From VBDM01 sp964430565 (lineage in GTDB: Bacteria > Pseudomonadota > Gammaproteobacteria > Burkholderiales > SG8-39), in assembly GCA_964430565.1 (NCBI GenBank), contig CAYSFD010000012.1:1-13299 (forward strand): a stretch of 13,299 nt of DNA. The letters are read 5' to 3'. The notes below the pieces were generated by a model. That model saw only the letters and a list, made by a program, of their open reading frames with translations. It ran no database searches and was not told where the DNA came from. The number at the start of each line of letters is the position of its first letter. Within the stretch, counting starts at the first letter, position 1. This document shows, piece after piece, positions 7,655-13,186 of this stretch. A program made the position numbers and the translations under genes.

Positions 7655-7873
7655 ATGACCCTGGACCTTGGAACCGCGCTGGAACTGCTTGCGGCAGCGC
7701 TTTATTTCACCAGCTACGGAATGAAAAGCATGCTTCCGCTGCGCGCGCTCGCGTTGGCGAGCAACGTTATCGCCTACGGAATCGTCCAGTCGGCATTGCC
7801 GGAACTCGCAGCCTCTCGTTCGACTCCTCAAACGCCCACATGGTGTGCTCCACGTCGTAGGGTTGCTCTTTGA
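7655..7873 (+). pseudogene. N-terminal stub of a small membrane protein gene following the cyclase
   Basis: An ATG with AAGGA upstream starts 54 bp after the cyclase stop, as in an operon. The first 50 or so residues (TALELLAAALYFTSYGMKSM, then PLRALALASNV) read as two membrane segments joined by a short polar turn. This resembles the YgjV-like N-terminus that in some proteobacterial proteins precedes a cyclic-nucleotide-binding domain. After about position 7805 the reading frame turns into arginine- and proline-rich residues (PTWCAPRRRVAL). Here it runs antisense through the end of the cupin gene. The body of the gene therefore seems lost. That the original product was a cyclic-nucleotide effector of the cyclase is inference from memory of similar loci; no such domain remains here. 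Confidence 0.55.
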
Positions 7874-8342
7874 ACGTCTCGGGGTCCCATTCGCTGCGGG
7901 GTGTAACGAAGAAATCTCCGCCGTAAACGTGGATCGCACCGGTGATCTGGTCCAGCGGATTCGTGACTGCGTGGATGATCGCCTTGCCGAGGGGGACCAC
8001 GTCCTTCGTGGTGAGCTCCTTGGTCCCGTGCTGCGTCAGGCCCTTGTCGCCGCGACGGTAGAAGATGTTCTGCTCGCGGCCGCCGTAGATGCCGATGACG
8101 GCCCACATGCGATGATCGTGCGGCTTGAAAACCATCCGCGGCCCCCAGCACAGGTTGAGGATGGTCAGGTCGTCCGCCCGGTAGATCGATTCGACGCCCG
8201 CAAGCTTCGGCTCCCCGAGTGCCCGCACGATCTGCGCGGGATCGCTTACCGCTCTTGCCACCAGCTCCCGGATCGCGGCCTGGGCATTGCTTTCCTTGAG
8301 TGCACCGCGGCATTCTTCAACGAATCGCTCTTTCTGGAACAT
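7767..8342 (-). CDS. Cupin-fold protein of the cysteine-dioxygenase-like type
   Basis: The 191-residue protein has the single-domain cupin layout of thiol-dioxygenase-like, metal-dependent proteins. KPHDHRMWAVIGIYGGREQ supplies His75, His77 and possibly Glu90. IIHAVTNP supplies His124, the usual third metal ligand. A further His138 sits in AIHVYGGDFF. The expected role is a non-haem iron oxygenase acting on a small thiol or related molecule; the substrate is unknown. The ATG at 8342 has GGAGGAA upstream at good spacing. The last dozen or so residues (VPAMPTGRFRRR) look unlike a family ending and are antisense to the membrane-protein stub, so the native C-terminus has probably been replaced. 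It lies 188 bp behind the orphan Bug receptor gene on the same strand. Confidence 0.78.
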   Translation of the reverse strand: MFQKERFVEECRGALKESNAQAAIRELVARAVSDPAQIVRALGEPKLAGVESIYRADDLTILNLCWGPRMVFKPHDHRMWAVIGIYGGREQNIFYRRGDKGLTQHGTKELTTKDVVPLGKAIIHAVTNPLDQITGAIHVYGGDFFVTPRSEWDPETFKEQPYDVEHTMWAFEESNERLRVPAMPTGRFRRR

Positions 8343-8384
8343 TGCCGTTCCTCCCCTTCAGTCAGAAACGCAATCCCGACGCCA

Positions 8385-8414
8385 GCTATACGACGGATAG
8401 CACTGCATCCGCAA
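8385..8414 (-). promoter_or_regulatory. Weak promoter-like pair upstream of the cupin gene
   Basis: On the minus strand TTGCGG (8414-8409) precedes TATAGC (8390-8385) by 18 bases, about 43 bp before the ATG. The match to sigma70 consensus is partial. The 188-bp gap to the gene upstream makes an own promoter plausible. Confidence 0.3.
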
Positions 8415-8432
8415 AATCTCGGCACGCCGCAA

Positions 8433-8480
8433 TCAGGAGCTTGGACGTGTCCGTTCAATATTCTGGGCCTGCGCTCCTGA
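8433..8480. repeat. Long-loop inverted repeat upstream of the cupin gene
   Basis: TCAGGAGC (8433-8440) is the exact reverse complement of GCTCCTGA (8473-8480), with a 32-base loop. A smaller dyad, GGAC-GT-GTCC, lies inside at 8443-8452. It sits in the gap between the orphan Bug gene and the cupin gene. It could be an RNA structure or an operator; there is no T-run. Confidence 0.4.
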
Positions 8481-8530
8481 ACTGATCGCGTTCCAATCTC
8501 CTATTTGCCGCAAGGATTCTTCTCATGGCC

Positions 8531-9481
8531 TCACTCCGGTTGCACGCCGGCGGCGCGCAGGACGTTGCGGTAGCTCTCCATTTGTTCCTTGACGAACGCG
8601 GTGAGTCGCTCAGGCGAGGAAGGACTTACCACGAGGCCGTGCTTTTCCAGCAGCGCCTGAACGTCGGTGCGCGCCATCGCCGCCCCGAACTCGTTGTTTA
8701 GGCGCTCGACGATCTCGCGCGGCATTTTCGCCGGCCCGAACAGGCCCGCCCAGGGGGTCAGGGAAAATTGCGGCATGCCCGCTTCCGCGATCGTGGGTAC
8801 GTCGGACAGCAGGTGGCTGCGCTTGGGGAGGGTTGTGACCAGTGCGCGCAGTCTGCCGTCCCGCACGTGCGGCACCGAGGTACTGGATGTCGCGAACATC
8901 AGCTGCACGCGCCCGCTGATCAGGTCGGTCATCGCCTGAGGCTCGCCCTTGTAGGGGACGTGCACCATCTGGATTCCCGCCTGGGCGGCGAGAAACGCGG
9001 TGGAGACGATCCCCGTCGTGTTGCCGGTGGCATAGTTGATCTTGCCCGGGTTTGCCTTCGCATGTTGGATAAACTCGGGCAGCGTCGTCGCCGGTACGCT
9101 CGGGTGCACGACCACGAAGAAGGTGTAGCGGCCTATGTCGGTGATTGGCGTGAAGTCGGCGACCGGGTCGTATGGCGGTAGTTTCCTAAGCGCCGGCACG
9201 GCCGACATCGGGCTGTTGGTGGCCATCAGCAAGGTGTAGCCGTCCGGCGCCGCCTTGGCTACTTCGGCGGCGGCGATCGCGCCGTCGGCGCCCGCCTTGT
9301 TCTCGACCAGCACCGGCTGGCCGACCGCGGCCGACACCGAGTTGCCCAAGATGCGGGTGAGGGTGTCGGTGGCCGAACCCGCGGGGAACGGCACGATGAC
9401 TTTGACGGGCTTGGTCGGGTACTGGGCCGCCACCATGCCGGAACAGGCGCACAGCAACAGCACCGCGAGCAGACGTTTCAT
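8531..9481 (-). CDS. Orphan Bug/TctC-family periplasmic solute receptor
   Basis: This is a second tripartite-tricarboxylate receptor-type protein, 316 residues long from the ATG at 9481. That start puts a typical signal peptide (MKRLLAVLLLCACSG, then MVAA) at the N-terminus, and the mature protein opens with QYPTKPVKVIVPFPAGSATD. Family marks follow: VLVENKAGADGAIAAAEV, DGYTLLMAT, VPYKGEPQAMTDLISG and VPTIAEAGMP. Signal-peptide cleavage near VAA-Q would release it to the periplasm. No TctA or TctB gene lies beside it, so it probably shares membrane subunits coded elsewhere or acts as a sensor or carrier. The frame stays open upstream to 9664, but that would bury the signal sequence. The ligand is unknown. 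Confidence 0.93.
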   Translation of the reverse strand: MKRLLAVLLLCACSGMVAAQYPTKPVKVIVPFPAGSATDTLTRILGNSVSAAVGQPVLVENKAGADGAIAAAEVAKAAPDGYTLLMATNSPMSAVPALRKLPPYDPVADFTPITDIGRYTFFVVVHPSVPATTLPEFIQHAKANPGKINYATGNTTGIVSTAFLAAQAGIQMVHVPYKGEPQAMTDLISGRVQLMFATSSTSVPHVRDGRLRALVTTLPKRSHLLSDVPTIAEAGMPQFSLTPWAGLFGPAKMPREIVERLNNEFGAAMARTDVQALLEKHGLVVSPSSPERLTAFVKEQMESYRNVLRAAGVQPE

Positions 9482-9664
9482 GGGTAACCCCCCGACGCGA
9501 CGGTTAAAGTGATAGGACATTGTCGTTGTCGTGGCGCGATAGATGAGGTCCGCCACGAAGTCCGCATCGCGCATATATTCTTTGGCGATCTGCCGGTCGC
9601 TCTCGCTCGCGCGGATGTTGTCGATGCTTTGGTCCATGCCGGAGGACGCGTTCATGTTGATCAT
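9482..9664 (-). other. In-frame 61-codon open extension upstream of the orphan Bug gene
   Basis: The Bug reading frame continues upstream without a stop to an ATG at 9664, which has GGGAG at a workable distance. The 61 residues include a plausible charged helix (SESDRQIAKEYMRDADFVAD) before the Bug signal peptide. It could be an upstream small gene fused by loss of its stop, a leader peptide or chance. No known family was recognised. If it were translated together with Bug, export would probably be impaired. Confidence 0.35.
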
Positions 9665-9783
9665 GGTTTCTGCTCCCTATCCTGATGCGTTCCCGGTTTA
9701 CCCGGCCCATGCAGACCTTCCTGCACGGGTACCAGCTTAGTTTTCGGGGAGGGACAAGCGCTGTTAAGCCTTCCGCCGGTTTT

Positions 9784-9800
9784 TTGTGGAATATTCACAA
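9784..9800. promoter_or_regulatory. Candidate CRP/FNR-like operator dyad A
   Basis: TTGTGGAATATTCACAA is an imperfect 17-bp palindrome whose halves resemble CRP half-sites (TGTG...CACA), though the spacing is one base shorter than the classical site. It lies about 120 bp upstream of the longest possible Bug reading frame and just past the 3' end of the truncated cNMP gene. Confidence 0.4.
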
Positions 9801-9808
9801 CGGATAGT

Positions 9809-9847
9809 AAATTCAATTCGCTGCCGACGCCCAGGCGGCCCGCCGGC
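9809..9847. repeat. Dispersed 39-bp repeat, copy 2
   Basis: This copy matches positions 4056-4094 at 38 of 39 bases in the same orientation. Read on the minus strand it encodes the last residues of the cNMP-binding protein (RRAAWASAAN) and its TGA stop. The coding sequence thus ends inside the repeat, which suggests insertion or recombination into the gene. Confidence 0.85.
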
Positions 9848-10193
9848 TCTTCGAGATGAAATCCCTGAAGTCTTCCTGCGGTACAAGCAGAAACTGGGTC
9901 GGCTCGAGCGTCATCATCGAAGCCGAACGCGGGCCTTCGTCGAGCACCATTTCCCCGAAGTACTCCCCGGGCCCTGATTCGTTGAGGACGATCTCCTTAC
10001 CGTTGTCGTCGCTGACGTAGATCTTCACTCGGCCCGAAACGACGATATAGAGCGAATCGGTCCGGTCGCCCTCGGTGACGACGACGGTGTTTTTCGGGAA
10101 CGTCCGCGTGACTGCATGCTGGGCAAAGTCCCTGAGATCGATGACGCTCAGGATTTCGTCGGATGACAGGCCCTTCGGATTCGGCTTTTGCAT
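9813..10193 (-). CDS. Cyclic-nucleotide-binding domain protein, truncated (Crp/Fnr-type N-terminal part)
   Basis: The 126 residues form almost one whole cyclic-nucleotide-binding beta-barrel. KNTVVVTEGDRTDSLYIVVS and GRVKIYVSD give the first strands. The phosphate-binding cassette YFGEMVLDEGPRSASM carries Glu81, Arg89 and Ser90, which normally contact the cyclic phosphate and ribose. After FRDFISKS the sequence switches to RRAAWASAAN, coded by the dispersed 39-bp repeat, and stops. Crp/Fnr proteins of this kind are usually 200-250 residues, with a long helix and a DNA-binding helix-turn-helix, all absent here. The ATG at 10193 has a good GGGAGGG ribosome site. The product might still bind cyclic nucleotide but not DNA. 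It may be a decaying gene or a reduced sensor. A cyclase gene lies 2.2 kb away on the other strand. Confidence 0.85.
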   Translation of the reverse strand: MQKPNPKGLSSDEILSVIDLRDFAQHAVTRTFPKNTVVVTEGDRTDSLYIVVSGRVKIYVSDDNGKEIVLNESGPGEYFGEMVLDEGPRSASMMTLEPTQFLLVPQEDFRDFISKSRRAAWASAAN

Positions 10194-10428
10194 CGACCCT
10201 CCCTGGAACCGCTGATAGCGGGTTCGCTCTGCCAGCGCTTGCTCGCACGTATTTCCGTTTCAATCCACTCGTTGTGCAAGCGGCCCTGGTGCCTAAGAAC
10301 CCGATCACATGAGGGGATAACCGAAGAGTGTCGGCGCAGTCCTCCCATGAACGTGGGATTTCCGGCGATCCAGCCACGCGCGATGGTCGATCGCACGCTC
10401 TTGGCGAGTCATCGCGCACCAGAGGTAT

Positions 10429-10445
10429 TTGTAACTAAGTCACAA
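10429..10445. promoter_or_regulatory. Candidate CRP/FNR-like operator dyad B
   Basis: TTGTAACT and AGTCACAA flank a central A; seven of eight positions are symmetric. It shares 11 of 17 bases, including TTGT at one end and TCACAA at the other, with dyad A at 9784-9800. It is about 100 bp upstream of the haloperoxidase-fold gene. Confidence 0.4.
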
Positions 10446-10533
10446 GGAAACTGTGCAACGCGATGCAGAGCGGAACAGCCGCGCCTGCGAGACTGGCCTC
10501 GGGCTGGGACTATCTCTCGGCCATAACTTAGAC

Positions 10534-10540
10534 GAGGAGG
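10534..10540 (+). promoter_or_regulatory. Shine-Dalgarno sequence fixing the start of the haloperoxidase-fold gene
   Basis: GAGGAGG ends five bases before the ATG at 10546. This favours that start over the in-frame ATG at 10453 and puts the signal peptide near the N-terminus. Confidence 0.75.
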
Positions 10541-10545
10541 CTCAA

Positions 10546-11538
10546 ATGCTTTACGCGAAAACCAGTATCTCGGCAGTGTCGCTTCGCAACGTGCAAACCG
10601 AAGAAGGGTGGAAGAGAGCCGCGCGCGCCATCGGCTGTTCGCTGGTCGCGTTCCCAATACTGCTCTCGCCCGCCCGCGCCGATGTGGTCGCGGATTGGAA
10701 CAAGATCGCATTGCACACCGTGGTCTCATCGGAACAGCGCCCCGCTCACGCCGCGCTCGAGATGGCGATGGTGCACATCGCGATGTTTGAGACCATGAAC
10801 TTCATCGAGGGTACCTACGTTCCCCGCTTCGTGGTAAAGCCCTACCGGCCCGTTCGCGTTTCAAGCGAGGCTGCCGCGGCGGCAGCGGCTCACTACGTTC
10901 TGGCTCAACTCCATCCCGAACAGAAACCCGCGCTCGACGCAGCCCTGCAGCATTCGGCAGCAGCGATACCCGACGCGCAGGAGAAATCCACCGCCCTGAT
11001 TACGGGAAGAGCTCTGGGGGCCAGCATCTATGCGATTTGGGCCTCGGATCTGAGCTCGGTCGGTGAAGGCAGCAAGTCGAAGACATCCCGGGGTCGGGCG
11101 TTCACGCACGGTTCCGGGGCGAACTCCGTGGCGTGGTATTGGATCGTGGGGCAGTTCATCGAAGCACAGCGCCTTAGCCCGATTGAAAGCGCGAGACTGT
11201 ACGCGCTCGTTTCCATGACTCTCAGCGATGTATTCGGAGGCAAGCGCGATGCCAAGGACGAGTCGGAACACGCGTGCGCTCCCTGCGCCGCCGGAGCGGC
11301 TATCCAGGTCATCCTGGAATCCGAATTGGGGTCGGCTGGCGCTTCGGGAATGACGCTGACGGGCACGGGCGCGACCGGCGCGGCGTACACGTCATCGCGC
11401 GTTCGCGAGTACGCCAAAGGAGTATCTTTCGAACCGATCTCTGGCGCAGACAACCGTCAACACTCGGTCAAGGACGGCGAGGAGATGGGCAGGAAGATCG
11501 GCCTGCGGGCGTTGACGACCTATAAGCCGTCGCGGTGA
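10546..11538 (+). CDS. Exported protein of the vanadium haloperoxidase/PAP2 fold, catalytic motifs lost
   Basis: The 330-residue protein begins with a signal peptide (hydrophobic core CSLVAFPILL, then SPARA before a cleavage site near residue 45). The mature N-terminus matches vanadium-dependent haloperoxidase-like proteins: VVADWNKIALHTV, then AHAALEMAMVHIAMFETMN (67-85), SSEAAAAAAAHYVLAQLHPE, and a later ESARLYALVSMTLSDVF (214-230). Family members then have an RPxTAIR segment and a histidine in a PCAHC or PSGH motif. Here some 40 residues seem to be missing, and the equivalent motif reads HACAPCAAGAA (242-252), with Pro in place of the key His. The third motif (Arg...His before MGRKIG) reads GADNRQHSVKDGEEMGRKIG. 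The fold is probably kept, but vanadate binding and haloperoxidase or phosphatase activity are doubtful. The reading frame is intact, so it may have another role. Confidence 0.72.
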   Translation: MLYAKTSISAVSLRNVQTEEGWKRAARAIGCSLVAFPILLSPARADVVADWNKIALHTVVSSEQRPAHAALEMAMVHIAMFETMNFIEGTYVPRFVVKPYRPVRVSSEAAAAAAAHYVLAQLHPEQKPALDAALQHSAAAIPDAQEKSTALITGRALGASIYAIWASDLSSVGEGSKSKTSRGRAFTHGSGANSVAWYWIVGQFIEAQRLSPIESARLYALVSMTLSDVFGGKRDAKDESEHACAPCAAGAAIQVILESELGSAGASGMTLTGTGATGAAYTSSRVREYAKGVSFEPISGADNRQHSVKDGEEMGRKIGLRALTTYKPSR

Positions 11539-11862
11539 TAGGAGCGCAGTGATGTCGCCAACCAAGCCGGCGGCGCTCGCCTCGGTGTCATCGAACCGCG
11601 TCGATGGCACACGAGCGAGCGCGCTCGGGGCGCGCGCGTCAACGCCACGGGGACGACGTCGTTGAGCGCGAGATCGGTGGCGCTTTCCAGCGCCGCGGCA
11701 GCTTGACAGGCCACCCCAGCAACGCCAGCTCTCTGTTTCGTTTAGTGATCGATCGAACGGCAGCTCTTGGTCTGCGTAAAGATAATCATCATCACGCAAG
11801 GGTAAGTACCGGGCTTTCGATCTCGACAGCAACAGCCTGAACCAGCGGCACCGAACTAGTTC
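11539..11862. other. Gene-free gap between two convergent genes
   Basis: These 324 bases lie between the stop of the haloperoxidase-fold gene and the stop of the DUF4337-like gene. A small hairpin, GGCGCT-TTCC-AGCGCC (11679-11694), has no T-run. Short open frames on both strands are low-complexity (rich in Arg, Ala and Ser) with no recognisable family or ribosome site. A decayed gene fragment is possible but not supported. Confidence 0.5.
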
Positions 11863-12414
11863 TCAGAACAAATGCACCGCCGTCGGCCAGAAGAACCCGA
11901 TCAGGCTGAATGCGACCCCGATCGCGCCCAGCCCGTAGGCGATCCACAGCAGCGCCATGACGCCGGTGATGATTTCGGCTGAAGCGAGCACGATCGCTAT
12001 CTGCACGGCGGCCGAGGCGATCTCGTATTGATGGTAGGCCGACATCGCGCGGTCGCGTTTCGCTTCCTTCTCCTTGGCGCGCGCCATGAGTTCCTTGCGG
12101 CCTTCCATGGTGTCGGGCTCGGACTGGTAGCGCTCCGCGGTCTTTTTCCAGCTCTCGACCTGTTTCTTCACCGCCTCGGGCGCCTTTTGCCCGTGCTGTG
12201 CCTCCATTTCCTCGGCGGCGGTGCGGATCGTGGTCTGGCGGATGGTCTTCGCCTGGAAGAAGGCCCACAAGTTCGAGGCGTCGATGTGATTGGCGAGCGC
12301 GCTCGTTTGCGAAGCCTTGCCGAGGGTCTCGGCAAAAGCAAGTACCAGCGCGAGGACTGCGATGAACAGCGCAACTTTCTTGTTGGCGGGATCGAGATGG
12401 GGGCCTGCGGACAT
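11863..12414 (-). CDS. DUF4337-like membrane protein
   Basis: The 183-residue protein has one membrane segment near the N-terminus (about 13-31). A long charged, mostly helical stretch follows (about 55-128, rich in Lys, Glu and Gln, probably coiled coil). Two adjacent membrane segments close the protein (about 132-152 and 154-176). The opening NKKVALFIAVLALVLAFAE and the NLWAFFQAKTIRQT block are typical of the DUF4337 family, whose function is unknown. The ATG at 12414 has AGGAG eight bases upstream. The same frame is open to 13152, but that part overlaps the Fe-S gene in another frame and has no family features. It lies 59 bp behind the Fe-S subunit gene and may share its transcript. Confidence 0.8.
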   Translation of the reverse strand: MSAGPHLDPANKKVALFIAVLALVLAFAETLGKASQTSALANHIDASNLWAFFQAKTIRQTTIRTAAEEMEAQHGQKAPEAVKKQVESWKKTAERYQSEPDTMEGRKELMARAKEKEAKRDRAMSAYHQYEIASAAVQIAIVLASAEIITGVMALLWIAYGLGAIGVAFSLIGFFWPTAVHLF

Positions 12415-12473
12415 GTGGTGTTCTCCTCTTGTTGAACCGGTGAATTCTAGCTTGTCCGCTTTGAAACGGGCTC

Positions 12474-12941
12474 TCAGGACTTCGCCGGCTTCATCGACCT
12501 CGCCGCGGCGTGAATCGCCGCGCGAATGCGCACGTAGGTGCCGCAGCGGCACAGATTGGTCATCGCCGCGTCGATATCGCCGTCGCTCGGATTGGGGTTC
12601 TTCTTCAGGAGCGCCACCGCCGCCATGATCTGGCCGGACTGGCAGTAGCCGCACTGCGGTACTTCGTGGTCGATCCAGGCTTTCTGCACCGGGTGCATCC
12701 GGCCGCGCTGCGCAAGACCCTCGATCGTCAGCACCTGCTTTCCGGCCGCGGCGGAAACCGGAAAGGAGCACGAGCGCACCGGCTCGCCGTTGACATGGAC
12801 GGTGCAGGCGCCGCACTGGGCGACTCCGCAGCCGTACTTGGTGCCAGTGAGCTGGAGCTCGTCGCGAAGCACCCAGAGCAGGGGAGTGTCGGGAGGCACT
12901 TGGACGTCGCGCTTGACGCCGTTGACGCGCAGGATCGCCAT
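12474..12941 (-). CDS. [2Fe-2S] small subunit of a molybdenum hydroxylase (xanthine dehydrogenase/isoquinoline oxidoreductase alpha type)
   Basis: The 155-residue protein is the electron-transfer subunit that passes electrons from a molybdopterin subunit through two [2Fe-2S] clusters. All eight cluster cysteines are present: a ferredoxin-like domain with GCGVAQCGACTVHVNG (Cys38, 43, 46) plus Cys58, and a helical domain with QCGYCQSGQI (Cys97, 100) and NLCRCGTYVRIR (Cys131, 133). The lack of any extension and the short length best fit the isoquinoline 1-oxidoreductase alpha or aldehyde dehydrogenase small-subunit group. The ATG at 12941 is preferred because MAILRVNG is the usual family start. 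A TTG further up would add six residues. Partner large subunits are usually next door, yet the following gene is DUF4337-like and the upstream side faces a divergent gene. The substrate is unknown. Confidence 0.93.
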   Translation of the reverse strand: MAILRVNGVKRDVQVPPDTPLLWVLRDELQLTGTKYGCGVAQCGACTVHVNGEPVRSCSFPVSAAAGKQVLTIEGLAQRGRMHPVQKAWIDHEVPQCGYCQSGQIMAAVALLKKNPNPSDGDIDAAMTNLCRCGTYVRIRAAIHAAARSMKPAKS

Positions 12942-13125
12942 CTGGATCTCTCTCCTCAAGTCGGCCGCGGACCTTCAGGCCAGGGGAAGTATGCCATTCC
13001 TTCGTGACAACCTCGACACCCTCTGGGTCCCGGCCTCGCCCGCGGTGTCCGCGGCCCCCGGCGCGTGCCGACCGCCTTTCCCCGGGCTCTCGGGCGAAGG
13101 CCCGCGGCTCCGTGACCCCGCACGC

Positions 13126-13153
13126 ACCCCGGAAGGGGGGCCCGGGGTACAAT
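13126..13153 (+). promoter_or_regulatory. Possible promoter -10 element with overlapping inverted repeat
   Basis: TACAAT at 13148-13153 is a good -10 match (five of six), 34 bp before the next start codon. No clear -35 is found 16-18 bases upstream. The inverted repeat ACCCCGG (13126-13132) / CCGGGGT (13142-13148) ends at the first base of the -10, so a bound protein or structure there could affect initiation. Confidence 0.35.
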
Positions 13154-13186
13154 GGTCGATGCCCTAACCTAGAAAACAGGGCGTCT

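Larger units (their letters stand above)
10194..10545. promoter_or_regulatory. Divergent intergenic region between the cNMP gene and the haloperoxidase-fold gene
   Basis: About 350 bases without a supported gene separate two divergent starts, so promoters for both should lie here. Seen: a bulged hairpin at 10206-10225 (GAACCGCT paired to AGCGGGTTC) just upstream of the cNMP ribosome site, and a 17-bp dyad at 10429-10445, listed separately. TTGGCG at 10401-10406 could be a weak -35, but no good -10 follows. The plus-strand frame open from 10453 lacks a credible start. Confidence 0.5.

Noticed and set aside
11552..11715. Possible small gene after the haloperoxidase-fold gene
   Set aside because: The plus-strand frames are short, Arg/Ala/Ser-rich and lack a ribosome site at a sensible spacing. 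No family was recognised.
12415..13152. Upstream extension of the DUF4337-like gene to a 429-residue protein
   Set aside because: The extra part overlaps the Fe-S subunit gene in a different frame and is Arg/Gly-rich. The ATG at 12414 has a good ribosome site and begins family-like sequence.
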